A stretch of DNA of 64,000 nt, taken from assembly GCA_030535235.1 (NCBI GenBank), contig JAUNCL010000005.1:1-64000 (forward strand). Direction: 5' to 3'. This stretch comes from Bacillota bacterium (GTDB taxonomy: Bacteria > Bacillota > Clostridia > Oscillospirales > Oscillospiraceae). The notes under the pieces are model-generated. The model did not search any database. It saw nothing but the letters and a program-made list of their open reading frames with translations, and was not told where the DNA came from. The position numbers and the translations under genes are program-made. Below, piece by piece: positions 8,085 to 16,096 of the stretch (the stretch's first letter is position 1; the number at the start of each line of letters is the position of its first letter).

Positions 8085-9367
8085 ACTGATACCTCCCGCT
8101 TTCCGGTGACATATTCATAAATGAGGGAACGCTTGTACTGTTCCAGTTTTTCGATTTTGGCTTGCTTGAGGGCAATTAAGTGGTCAATCTCCATGCATTT
8201 TCGGTCGAGCAAACAACAGAGCTGGTTTTGAATTTCCGTTGGTGGCAACACCAACCAAATATCACGCAACCCCTCGCCACTGATGGTAAACTGGCCAGCG
8301 GAGGTGCTTGTGTGATGCTCGATTTCTGTTTTACCAGCTACCGAAAGAAGATAGTATTGGAAAAATTTTTTGCTACAAAGGTCGTTAATTCTCACTCGAA
8401 TAATATGATCGTTGTACGCAGTAACTTCTCCTGTATCCGCGTAAATTGCACATTTTCCAACAAGACTTTTGCTACCATTTACGCGGACAAAGAGGAAATC
8501 CCCGTCTTGTAAAGAATAGGTTGCTAATTCTTTCTCCGTAAGTTCAATCCGGTTGATGTACGAATAGTCAATACTACCATCAGTCGAAATATTTTTTAGC
8601 TTCAAGACAATTTGGCCTTTCGATTCTGCTAGATCTCGCCGAGTCATTCCGTTTTGAGTGCTCGCAACTATTCTCCGAGCCTTTGCCACATTCCACTGCT
8701 CTGGAATGTCCCCAATCCACTCAACGCCGCTGTCCTTCATCGGCATGGTGGGGTCAAGCCCCTTGGTGACAACCTCGGTAATCAGGCTTTGCTTGTAGGC
8801 TTTCAGCTTTTCAATCTGCATCTGGACATTGGCAATGAGGGTGTCGATCTTAACCGTCTGTGCAGAAATAGCATCCAGTATTTGCTGCTGTTCCTCTATA
8901 GATGGAACAGGCAGAAGAATGCTTTTCATTTCCTGCCAGCGGGTAGTCCATAAATCAGCAACAATTCCGTGCCCCCAACGATAGAATTCTTCTGCGAAGC
9001 CATAGTTCTTCAGGAGATAGTTCAAGTATGCTGGAATGACGGGGGCACCTTGCGCAGGATACAGCACCGTGTTTATCAGCGAGACAGAGCCATCTAGCGG
9101 AGAAACACCACAGGACTGTTTTCTGTCCGAACGGGAGTTAATAACAAAATCATTCTGGAGTACCATCTTGCGGTTATCATTGGCATCGGTTTTTGCCACA
9201 TTTTCCATCTGCGGCACAATTCCGCCTTTGGTCACAGACAGAGGTGGATAATCGGTATCGTTCACTTTTTCGTTTCGCACCTTGAACAAAGAGCCAATGG
9301 TCAGAGTCTGCCAAGATGCAGGAACACTGCCAATCCATTCCACGCCACTATCTTTCATATTACGCAT
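8081..9367 (-). CDS. hsdS: Type I restriction enzyme, specificity subunit
   Basis: HsdS (428 aa) has two target-recognition halves. Each opens with the same phrase, KDSGVEWIG..P..W (about residues 5 and 212), and each ends in the conserved coiled-coil spacer (KIDTLIANVQMQIEKLKAYKQ and the matching C-terminal segment). It directs both methylation and restriction to a bipartite site that cannot be predicted by eye. Its ATG overlaps the hsdM stop (ATGCGTAA). Confidence 0.95.
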   Translation of the reverse strand: MRNMKDSGVEWIGSVPASWQTLTIGSLFKVRNEKVNDTDYPPLSVTKGGIVPQMENVAKTDANDNRKMVLQNDFVINSRSDRKQSCGVSPLDGSVSLINTVLYPAQGAPVIPAYLNYLLKNYGFAEEFYRWGHGIVADLWTTRWQEMKSILLPVPSIEEQQQILDAISAQTVKIDTLIANVQMQIEKLKAYKQSLITEVVTKGLDPTMPMKDSGVEWIGDIPEQWNVAKARRIVASTQNGMTRRDLAESKGQIVLKLKNISTDGSIDYSYINRIELTEKELATYSLQDGDFLFVRVNGSKSLVGKCAIYADTGEVTAYNDHIIRVRINDLCSKKFFQYYLLSVAGKTEIEHHTSTSAGQFTISGEGLRDIWLVLPPTEIQNQLCCLLDRKCMEIDHLIALKQAKIEKLEQYKRSLIYEYVTGKREVSV

Positions 9368-11138
9368 GGCCGAACAACTCCTTCATCAGGATGGATTCCT
9401 CTGCCTCCAAGGATTTGATCTCCTCGAAGATAGAATCAGAGGACGCAGGGGCCACGAACTTGTAGAACAGGCGTGTAAAGGGTACCTCATAGCCAATCTT
9501 GTCCTTCTTGGGGTCAATGTAGGCCAGAGGATTATAGGGCAGGACGTTCTTCTCCATATAGGTATCCACGTCCTCAGAGAGGGGGATAATCTCTGTGTCA
9601 GACGCTCCCTTCACCGGCTGCATCTTGCCCTTTTTCAGGATGGGCTTGCCGTCCTTGTCGGCCTGGGCCGTTTCCACGGTCACCTTGGTGAAGCCGAAGA
9701 AGCTGTTGTCAAAGACCTTGGACTCCACCGCCAAGCCGTTTTCCTCGTATGTCTCGTTGCCGAAGTCCTCGTAGGCCCGGAGGATCAGGTCGATACAGGT
9801 GTCGTCCAGGTCAACTCGCTTGGAACCGATGTTCTTGCGGCGCTTCACATAGCACTTGCTGGCATCAATGAGCTGAACCTTGCCGCTGCGGTGCATGGCC
9901 TTGCCCTTGGTCAGAACCCAGATGTAGGTAGAGATGCCAGTGTTGTAGAAGAGGTCGGTGGGTAGCTGAACGATGGCCTCCACCATATCCTCCGTGATGA
10001 CATAACGGCGAATCTCGGAGGCACCACTTCCGGCATCCCCCGTAAACAAGGAGGAGCCATTCTGGATGATGGTCATACGACCGGAACCTTCCTTCAGTTT
10101 TTTCACGCCATTGAGCATGAACAGCATCTGGCCGTCAGAGATGGCAGGAAGACCGGGGCCAAAACGCCCCTCATAGCCACGCTTGGCCTCTGCCTCCACT
10201 TCGGTCTTTTCACGCTTCCAGTCGATGCCAAAAGGCGGGTTGGAGATGATGTAGTCGAACTCATACCCACTGAACGCATCGTCACTCAGGGTGTCGCCGT
10301 ACTTCATGCCGGATGCGTTGCCGCCCTTGATGAGCATATCCGCCTTTGCAATGGCATAGGTTTCGGGGTTGAACTCCTGGCCGAAACAGGTCAGTGCAGC
10401 ATCCTCGCTGATGGCCTGGAGCCGCTCGGTGAGACAGCCCAGCATCTGAGAGGTGCCCATGGCCATATCATAGGCCGTCTTGGTGCAGCCTTCCTCCATG
10501 ATCTCAGCCTTTTCGGGAGCAACCAGTAGCTCAGTCATCAGGTAAATGATGTCCCGGCTGGTGAAGTGAGCACCGGCTTGCTCGTCATAGGATTCGGAGA
10601 ATTTCCGGATCAGTTCCTCAAAGATGTAGCCCATGTCGGCAGAGGTGATCTTCTCCGGGGACATGTCGGCCTTAGTGGAGTTGAACTCCTGGAGGGTCAC
10701 AAACAGAACGCCGCCCTTGACCATCAGCTTGACGGTGTTGGCGAAGTCGAAGTTCTCGATGATGTCCTTAATATTAGAGGAGAACCCCTGTAGATAGGCA
10801 TCGAAGTTGCTCTCCACGTTGTCGGGGTCGGCGATCAGCTTAGCGAAGTCATAGTTGCTGGTATTGTAGAAGTCATAGCCGGACACACGGCAGAGGATAC
10901 CGTCACGAGCGGCACCCTCGATGTGCTGGGCATCCAGCTTTTTTGCCATCTCCACCACAGCAGCTTTGGTGGGCTTCAGCGCCTCGTCAAAACGCTTCAG
11001 CACCGTCATGGGCAGGATCACCTTGCCGTATTCATGGGGCTTGAACAGGCCAACCAGATGGGTGGCAATTTCCCAGATGAGGTTGGCCTTGGCCTGTATA
11101 TTCGCGTTGGTCTGCTTCTGCAGCTCGTTCATGGACAT
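9360..11138 (-). CDS. hsdM: Type I restriction enzyme, methyltransferase subunit
   Basis: HsdM (592 aa) is an N6-adenine DNA methyltransferase. The catalytic NPPF lies at residues 300-303 and an AdoMet-binding motif I region (YDMAMGTSQML) at about 223-233. The latter is a variant of the usual DPxxGTGG. An N-terminal helical domain precedes the catalytic domain. It is the first gene of the operon, with an AGGAGG ribosome binding site and a strong promoter about 90 bp upstream. Confidence 0.95.
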   Translation of the reverse strand: MSMNELQKQTNANIQAKANLIWEIATHLVGLFKPHEYGKVILPMTVLKRFDEALKPTKAAVVEMAKKLDAQHIEGAARDGILCRVSGYDFYNTSNYDFAKLIADPDNVESNFDAYLQGFSSNIKDIIENFDFANTVKLMVKGGVLFVTLQEFNSTKADMSPEKITSADMGYIFEELIRKFSESYDEQAGAHFTSRDIIYLMTELLVAPEKAEIMEEGCTKTAYDMAMGTSQMLGCLTERLQAISEDAALTCFGQEFNPETYAIAKADMLIKGGNASGMKYGDTLSDDAFSGYEFDYIISNPPFGIDWKREKTEVEAEAKRGYEGRFGPGLPAISDGQMLFMLNGVKKLKEGSGRMTIIQNGSSLFTGDAGSGASEIRRYVITEDMVEAIVQLPTDLFYNTGISTYIWVLTKGKAMHRSGKVQLIDASKCYVKRRKNIGSKRVDLDDTCIDLILRAYEDFGNETYEENGLAVESKVFDNSFFGFTKVTVETAQADKDGKPILKKGKMQPVKGASDTEIIPLSEDVDTYMEKNVLPYNPLAYIDPKKDKIGYEVPFTRLFYKFVAPASSDSIFEEIKSLEAEESILMKELFGHA

Positions 11139-11229
11139 AGTCTTGTCTCCTCCTATCGATCAAAAGAGGGGCAGTTCCCACGGGTCATTGATGACACCAA
11201 GGACGCTTTTGAATATAATTTTTCAATTT

Positions 11230-11258
11230 ATTATACGTCTCTTTCCGACAGATGACAA
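11230..11258 (-). promoter_or_regulatory. Promoter of the hsd operon
   Basis: On the minus strand, TTGTCA (11253-11258), a 17-bp spacer and a perfect TATAAT (11230-11235) lie about 90 bp upstream of the hsdM start. Confidence 0.75.
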
Positions 11259-11328
11259 GATAGTTCATGCCCGGAAAACAATGTATTCCATTGGAAATCT
11301 GAGCTAGGACGACGTTTTCATACAGGGA

Positions 11329-11348
11329 GGTATCCTTACCCTTCCCCA
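11329..11348 (+). repeat. Right repeat flanking the R-M operon
   Basis: The copy of the 3911 repeat, GGTATCCTTACCCTTCCCCA, is in the same orientation and lies upstream of the hsd promoter. Confidence 0.5.
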
Positions 11349-11393
11349 GAGCTAAAAGCGATTCTGGGGTAAAAAAGCCTGTAAATACATTAA

Positions 11394-11424
11394 GACGGTG
11401 CACCGACCGAAGTGATGCACCGTC
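11394..11424 (-). terminator. Hairpin downstream of the MBL-operon
   Basis: A perfect 9-bp stem (11394-11402 with 11416-11424) lies 39 bp after the last gene of the three-gene operon. The T tract is weak, so it is a likely but not certain terminator. Confidence 0.45.
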
Positions 11425-11462
11425 CAATATTATATAGTGTGGATTAAAGGATTCGTTATGGC

Positions 11463-11960
11463 TTAGTTCTTGAATTCCAGGGCTTTTTCTACGTGCTCAC
11501 GCACATATGCTGTCTGCTTTCTGTAGGAGAAAAGGAACAGAATCCCCAGACCCAGAACAAGGAGTCCATTCCGGTGCGCTCCCCAAAAGGGGCAAATCCC
11601 AGTCAGTAGCCTTACTCCCCATACGACAGGAATGCAAACCGTGGCAGTCAAAAGACTCCTGAAGTGGTTGTTCATCCCCGATAAGTCCTGTATCTTGGAA
11701 TCCAGCCCGCTTGCCTCTATAAAGTCTGATGGGGGCGCAAATTTCACAAACCCTATCCGCTTTAAAAAAGGCTCTGTTATAAACGAACCCAACCGACTGA
11801 TGACTAAGCCAGCAAAATAGTAGAGAACTATTTCTTCAGCTATACCCTTAACCGGGAATTCAATGCCCAAGACATATCTTAGGCCCACAACGAAAAATGC
11901 CCCTGGGAGAAGGTTTGTCAGGATGTTGTAAGAGTCCAGCTTTTCAAGTATGCCGTCCAT
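11463..11960 (-). CDS. Four-helix membrane protein of the MBL operon
   Basis: The product is 165 aa with hydrophobic segments at about residues 12-32, 43-62, 102-120 and 128-145, and a charged C-terminal tail. No enzymatic motif is visible. It starts 2 bp after the stop of the 177-aa gene, so the three genes form one tight operon. Similar short multi-helix proteins often act as membrane-damaging effectors in phage-defence operons, but here that is only inference from layout. Confidence 0.65.
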   Translation of the reverse strand: MDGILEKLDSYNILTNLLPGAFFVVGLRYVLGIEFPVKGIAEEIVLYYFAGLVISRLGSFITEPFLKRIGFVKFAPPSDFIEASGLDSKIQDLSGMNNHFRSLLTATVCIPVVWGVRLLTGICPFWGAHRNGLLVLGLGILFLFSYRKQTAYVREHVEKALEFKN

Positions 11961-11962
11961 GC

Positions 11963-12496
11963 TTACCTCCTTTTGGTTCTGGGTAGGCCGAGCGGAACCC
12001 GCTCAAACGCCGTCTGTACAGCTGGCATAAAGCCGTTTCTTCGTAGGCGGAACAACTTGCGCTCGGACAGAGATGTCCGGAATCCAAAGGTACCCAGGTC
12101 GTTGATTTCGACTGTCCTACTCGGGCTGTCAGTGTAGTCCCCTGGTAGGCCCTGTCTGGCATAATACAGATCAATCTGGGGATTCTTCCTCTTCAGGAAC
12201 CAGAGGAGGTCTTGGTCTCTGTACTCTTTCAAAACACAGGTGTTAGCCACAACAAATTCTCCTCGAACTACCTCTGCCCTCTTGCAGAGGAGAAGAACCT
12301 CATGAGCATGGGCCGTGATAAAGGTTCCATCGATCCCGTTGTTTGAGGTGCACATGAGGAACGGCTGCGATTTTACTCGCAGCTGTTCCCACTCGGACAC
12401 ATCTGTCCCGGTTAATTGGTGGATGAATTCCCTCCGAGCTTCCAGGTTCGTCGTATCACCGGAGATCTCCGGATCAGTGCTTACAATCCAGCGCAC
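11963..12496 (-). CDS. 177-aa unknown middle protein of the MBL operon
   Basis: This is a soluble protein with no signal peptide or membrane segment and a very basic C-terminus (PLGLPRTKRR). Notable segments are ITAHAHEVLLLC (about residues 60-71) and LSERKLFRLRRNGF (about 142-155). No family was recognised. Its start lies 23 bp inside the end of the MBL gene. Confidence 0.6.
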   Translation of the reverse strand: MRWIVSTDPEISGDTTNLEARREFIHQLTGTDVSEWEQLRVKSQPFLMCTSNNGIDGTFITAHAHEVLLLCKRAEVVRGEFVVANTCVLKEYRDQDLLWFLKRKNPQIDLYYARQGLPGDYTDSPSRTVEINDLGTFGFRTSLSERKLFRLRRNGFMPAVQTAFERVPLGLPRTKRR

Positions 12497-13409
12497 CGAG
12501 GATCACCCCTCTCGAACCACGTACCTTCTCTTTGGGCAGGATCACCACTCCGTTCTGTGTGTTCAGCGCCTTGGAGTAGCATTCTTTGTCCATAAAAGTT
12601 TTGAGCTTGTCCGAACCACCGCTTGTTTTTCCAGATCCTGTGTTGTCCGAGATGAAGAAGGTTTTTGTATCTGGGTCCCAAAGGTCGTCGAAGATGGCCT
12701 GTGCACTTTGCAACTGACCGTGATGGGGTAATTGGATGATGTCATAGGTGTCCAGGTCATTCATGTAGAGGGGTGTGGCATCTCCACAAAGGAGAACATG
12801 CTCACCGTTTTCCAACGTGCACTTGAGCTGGACACTGGCAGCGTTCATGACGGTTTCGCCCTCTTTACTCCCACCAATATGATCGCCGACTCGGTTATCT
12901 ACAGCTTGGGCAGCCACATCGGTGAACTCGTCAATCGTGGGGCCGACAATCTCACACGTTCCTACCTTTGTACCTGGAAGAGCCTCAATAGCCTCAAATT
13001 CTAGCTTTTCTGCGGTTTCAATAACGGCTCTTATGTTATCGAACTCTGCTAGCAAGGCCTCATTCATGCTCTCTTGACTTTTCCTCCTACCGCCGGCTAC
13101 CTTTTTAAGGATATCGTCGGTGTATTTTAAGTACTGGTGCGTGTACACCCAGACGTTGTACCCACCTTCGGAGGACAGCCACTCCAGCAACGGACATACC
13201 CCATCGGTGTGGTCGCTATCATTATGTGAGACAACGATATGAACCTGAGAAATTGCCGGATGGGCTAAGAGGAACCTCTTCACCTCTTCGGTGTGTCTCT
13301 CGTGTCCACAATCGTAGACCACTAGCGACCTGCCATCGTGTAACAGGATGCAGTCGCCAAAACGGGTGTCGGTGTCGCCATCATAGTGGCTCAGAGCTTT
13401 AAATCTCAA
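12474..13409 (-). CDS. ComEC-type metallo-beta-lactamase-fold hydrolase
   Basis: The product is 311 aa. The metal-binding signature SHNDSDHTDG (H62, D64, D66, H67) is the HxDxDH version seen in the extracellular/C-terminal domain of ComEC and in related stand-alone proteins. Further metal ligands are suggested by LLCGDAT and LPHHG. There is no signal peptide or membrane segment, so this is a soluble enzyme, perhaps a nuclease or phosphodiesterase. The start is TTG at 13409, supported by a GGAAGGAG ribosome binding site 7 nt upstream. It is first in a three-gene operon with its own near-consensus promoter. Confidence 0.8.
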   Translation of the reverse strand: MRFKALSHYDGDTDTRFGDCILLHDGRSLVVYDCGHERHTEEVKRFLLAHPAISQVHIVVSHNDSDHTDGVCPLLEWLSSEGGYNVWVYTHQYLKYTDDILKKVAGGRRKSQESMNEALLAEFDNIRAVIETAEKLEFEAIEALPGTKVGTCEIVGPTIDEFTDVAAQAVDNRVGDHIGGSKEGETVMNAASVQLKCTLENGEHVLLCGDATPLYMNDLDTYDIIQLPHHGQLQSAQAIFDDLWDPDTKTFFISDNTGSGKTSGGSDKLKTFMDKECYSKALNTQNGVVILPKEKVRGSRGVILGALDCKH

Positions 13410-13527
13410 ATAAGTACTCCTTCCTGCAAGCCTCTCTTGAGCTTGCTGTCACAAAAATTTTTCTCCGCTAAATGCGAAGTGCTTCCTCTTAGCACTCTCC
13501 CGGGCCGAGTGCCAGAGTTTACGGGCT

Positions 13528-13556
13528 ATCATAGCATGTGTTTCCTCAGTTGTCAA
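13528..13556 (-). promoter_or_regulatory. Near-consensus promoter of the MBL operon
   Basis: On the minus strand TTGACA (13551-13556), 17 bp and TATGAT (13528-13533) are present. The message would start near 13521, giving a leader of about 110 nt with two small hairpins ahead of the TTG start. Confidence 0.85.
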
Positions 13557-13662
13557 GTCGGAGTTTCGCTATTTTGAGACCGTGTGGGACACAAAACGGA
13601 CACTTCTTAACTAGGAGGATTTTTTGTTCAGTTCTAATAGGCGTAAGCTGAAAATCTCCCCC

Positions 13663-14271
13663 TTAGGTTATCCCATCCTGCTTGGCAAACCCATAAAACG
13701 TCCCTCGTTTCAATCCTGTCTGTCTCATGGCCTCTACTGCCGTAATTTCCCCGGCTCTCCATCTCTGGGTTACTTCCTCCCAATTGTCGGGTTTTACGAC
13801 TTTGGGCCGTCCCAAGTGCTTACCCTTGGACTTGGCTGCCTTGATCCCCTCGGCCTGTCTCTGCCGGGTTGTCTCCCGTTCCTGCTGAGCTATCGTTCCC
13901 AGGACTTCGATCAGGATGTTATTGACCATGTCCATGACCCATTCCTGACCTTCTGGGCAGTCCATCAAAGTTGTGGGTAAATCCAGCACCTTGACTCGGA
14001 TGCCGTTGTCCCGGTAGTATTGCAGCTCGTTCTTGATGTCGGCTTTGTTTCGGCTCAGTCTGTCCAGGGATTTGACCACAAGGGTATCTCCTCTTCTCAG
14101 CAGGGTAGTACGCAGGGCCATATATCCCGCTCGTTCCAAGTCCTTGCCGGATTGCTTGTCTGTTACGATGTCCCGCTCTGTAGCTCCCATGGCCTTAAAT
14201 GCCTCGATTTGTCGGTCAAGGTTCTGCTCCTGACTGCTCACTCTGGCATAGTAAAATGTTCTGCTCTCCAT
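13663..14271 (-). CDS. Serine recombinase, resolvase/invertase family
   Basis: The product is 202 aa. The N-terminal catalytic domain opens FYYARVSSQEQ with the nucleophile serine at about residue 12, followed by DKQSGKDLERAGY and the SLDRLSRNKAD motif. A C-terminal helix-turn-helix is preceded by KGKHLGRPK. The start at 14271 has AGGAG 6 nt upstream; the frame extends further upstream but only through the end of the SprT-like gene. The size fits small resolvases or invertases rather than large serine integrases. It may resolve or invert parts of the island. Confidence 0.9.
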   Translation of the reverse strand: MESRTFYYARVSSQEQNLDRQIEAFKAMGATERDIVTDKQSGKDLERAGYMALRTTLLRRGDTLVVKSLDRLSRNKADIKNELQYYRDNGIRVKVLDLPTTLMDCPEGQEWVMDMVNNILIEVLGTIAQQERETTRQRQAEGIKAAKSKGKHLGRPKVVKPDNWEEVTQRWRAGEITAVEAMRQTGLKRGTFYGFAKQDGIT

Positions 14272-14401
14272 CGTTGTCTCCTGTTCTGTCCAGAAAGGCC
14301 CCTGGGTTTTCGGATATGTCCAAATACTCGCAGGGAACCTTTCTGGATGCTGTTCTGACTTCTTCTTCGCTGTGTCGTAAAGGTGTACCTTTATGGAGGT
14401 A

Positions 14402-15076
14402 TCACCCTGCAAGCACCAGCGGTTCGTTACAGTCCATGCACATGACACGGACTGTCTTGGTGGCCCGGACACTCATACCGCAACAGGGACAGAGGTATTT
14501 CCTCGTGCTGGACTTCTTCCGAGCGGGCCCTTCTTCTACGCCACTGTGGGTACCGGTGCCGGGAATCTGAAATCCTGCGTACTCGTTCCGGTTAATCAGA
14601 ATGTCGGTAAGGCCATTCTCCAGCACAAAGTCAAGAAGAGCATCTCCAGGGGATGTGTGCGACCATCCGTACTTGTCACTGCGCTCTACGATAAGCCCTC
14701 TGGATTCGGCTGCTTCCTTGAACCGTTTGTTGTGGTAGGTGCCGCTCCGGCTGCAATCCTGGATACCCTGCTCGTAGTTGTAGTAGTGGATCATCTCATG
14801 GAGCAAAGTAGCGGTGACAGACTCGATGGGACGGGCCAGAGTCCCCGCCCCGATGTTGATCTCGTGGCTGGCTCCCAGTTTAGAGATCCAGGTATCTTCT
14901 CGCAGGGAAAAGTGCCCGTAAGCTCGGGGGGTGGACTGGATGGTGATGGTGGGTCTTGAAAGTGCATTTTTGAAAAATTCTTCATTCAGCAGGTCGAAAA
15001 TCTTGTTCAGATATCCGGCCACTCGGTTATACGAAGTAAGGGGTTTCACAGCATTTTTCTCCTTCCTGTTTGACAA
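14402..15076 (-). CDS. SprT-like zinc metalloprotease
   Basis: The product is 224 aa. The zinc motif LLHEMIHYYN (HEMIH at 93-97) lies in the middle, and a C-terminal zinc ribbon (CPCCG and CMDC) follows, the arrangement of SprT/Spartan-like proteins. Family members in mobile elements are common and their targets are mostly unknown; eukaryotic relatives digest DNA-protein crosslinks. The ribosome binding site AAGGAG precedes the ATG. It lies downstream of the 91-aa gene on the same strand. Confidence 0.85.
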   Translation of the reverse strand: MSNRKEKNAVKPLTSYNRVAGYLNKIFDLLNEEFFKNALSRPTITIQSTPRAYGHFSLREDTWISKLGASHEINIGAGTLARPIESVTATLLHEMIHYYNYEQGIQDCSRSGTYHNKRFKEAAESRGLIVERSDKYGWSHTSPGDALLDFVLENGLTDILINRNEYAGFQIPGTGTHSGVEEGPARKKSSTRKYLCPCCGMSVRATKTVRVMCMDCNEPLVLAG

Positions 15077-15098
15077 GAGGGAGTGGATACTTTATAAT
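15070..15098 (+). promoter_or_regulatory. Perfect consensus promoter pointing away from the SprT gene
   Basis: On the plus strand, TTGACA (15070-15075), exactly 17 bp, and TATAAT (15093-15098). It overlaps the SprT-like gene start on the other strand and drives no coding region, only the short stretch ending at the terminator at 15134-15182. Confidence 0.85.
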
Positions 15099-15104
15099 GG
15101 TCGT

Positions 15105-15183
15105 ACCCACTCCCCTTTGGGTTAGTGGCTTGGGCTCTTTGCGTGTCTACTTTGGTCGGTGTTCACGCAAGGGGCTTTTTTTA
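15105..15183 (+). ncRNA. Candidate antisense small RNA of about 79 nt
   Basis: A consensus promoter starts transcription near 15105, and a strong factor-independent terminator (12-bp stem 15134-15145 with 15164-15175, then seven T) ends it near 15182. No reading frame with a ribosome binding site lies between. The RNA would be antisense to the spacer between the 91-aa gene and the SprT-like gene and would touch the stop codon of the former. A role in controlling that message is inference. Confidence 0.7.
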
Positions 15184-15456
15184 TGCAATGGAAAATCTCC
15201 GGCTGGTGGTCTGCTTGGTGAACTGCTTGTACAGGTCATTGTGCTCCTTCTTAAAGGCGGTGGTGTCAAAGCGGTTGCTGAGAACGGAAGTCCAGCGGAC
15301 AATAAAGGTATCAGCTTCCAGCTCTTCCACCTGCCGGGCGGACATTTCGGCCTTGATGCTGTCCTTAATGGCCTCTGCTTCGGCCTGGGCCTCGGCAATG
15401 ACCTCTTCCCATTCCTTGAGGGCTCTGATCTTCTCGCTGATTTCGATGCTTGACAT
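15181..15456 (-). CDS. 91-aa conserved mobile-element protein
   Basis: The start at 15456 has AAAGGAG 9 nt upstream. The N-terminal half is a long acidic helix rich in Glu and Ala, and the C-terminal half (FDTTAFKKEHNDLYKQFTKQTTSRRF) resembles a type of small protein common in Clostridia phages and plasmids. Its function is unknown; resemblance to Gp157-like or host-nuclease-inhibitor-like proteins is only suggestive. It is transcribed from a promoter shared, in divergent layout, with the RHH gene. Confidence 0.7.
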   Translation of the reverse strand: MSSIEISEKIRALKEWEEVIAEAQAEAEAIKDSIKAEMSARQVEELEADTFIVRWTSVLSNRFDTTAFKKEHNDLYKQFTKQTTSRRFSIA

Positions 15457-15585
15457 ATCGTTTTGCTCCTTTTCTATGATGTGGTGAGAGTGCCAGTTGT
15501 TCAGACCCTTCTCTCTCGTGGCCCATGTCCGTGTCACTGGCTGCGGGTTTTGTCGTCAGGTTTTCTCCCTCATCTCTATGGTCTT

Positions 15586-15692
15586 ATTATAATATATCGT
15601 ACCCAATATATCAATGAGCATAGTTAACAAATATAGGGTACGATATATGTACAAGGTGTATATTGTACCCGATATCCCGAAAATGATATACT
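15586..15692. promoter_or_regulatory. Divergent promoters with three 12-bp operators
   Basis: The motif GGGTACRATATA occurs three times: reverse at 15593-15604, forward at 15636-15647, reverse at 15659-15670. The minus-strand promoter TTGATA (15609-15614), 17 bp, TATAAT (15586-15591) has the first copy in its spacer. The plus-strand promoter TTGTAC (15663-15668), 18 bp, TATACT (15687-15692) overlaps the third. The neighbouring RHH protein is the likely repressor. Confidence 0.75.
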
Positions 15693-15728
15693 GGATAAAA
15701 ATATTTCCTATTGAAGGGGGAAATGGCC

Positions 15729-15944
15729 ATGCCTGCATCCAAAGCCCAACAGAAAGCCGTCAGTAAATATATGAAAGCAAATTATGATGAAATCAAGGTG
15801 CGAGTCCCCAAAGGGCAAAAAGAAGCTATTCAGACCCATGCTGCTACCCGTGGTGAGTCTGTAAATGGCTTTATCAACAGAGTCATTTCGGAGGCCATTG
15901 AACGAGAGTCCGCAGAAATGAACGAAACCACCCCGGAGACTTAA
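15729..15944 (+). CDS. Ribbon-helix-helix DNA-binding protein
   Basis: The product is 71 aa. A short strand (EIKVRVPKGQKEAIQTHAA) and two helices (GESVNGFINRVISEAIERE) give an Arc/MetJ-type fold with an acidic tail. The start at 15729 is chosen because GAAGGGGG lies 8 nt upstream; an ATG six bases earlier is too close. It probably represses its own promoter and that of the divergent 91-aa/SprT operon through the three GGGTACRATATA sites. Confidence 0.8.
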   Translation: MPASKAQQKAVSKYMKANYDEIKVRVPKGQKEAIQTHAATRGESVNGFINRVISEAIERESAEMNETTPET

Positions 15945-15968
15945 AACGCTCCGAGGTGGTCTTCTTTT
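15927..15968 (+). terminator. Terminator of the RHH gene
   Basis: The near-perfect 12-bp stem 15927-15938 with 15949-15960 is followed by a T-rich tract. The stem begins inside the last codons of the gene. Confidence 0.8.
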
Positions 15969-16096
15969 TGCCCTATTGAGATGGGTGGCAATCTCTCAAA
16001 CTGACTCCAAACGACACGATGATTTCTTGCGCATGAACCCCAGAAAAATCCAGCAATTTCCTGGCTCTTTCGATAATTTTAGAGCTGGTATCCCGA

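Larger units (their letters stand above)
11139..11462. other. Gap between the R-M and MBL operons
   Basis: These 324 bp hold the hsd promoter, the right cassette repeat at 11329 and a hairpin at 11394-11424. An 80-codon frame here (11185-11427) lies across the promoter and is not considered a gene. Confidence 0.6.

Noticed and set aside
11185-11427. 80-codon frame upstream of hsdM
   Set aside because: It contains the hsd promoter, has no ribosome binding site, and crosses the hairpin at 11394.
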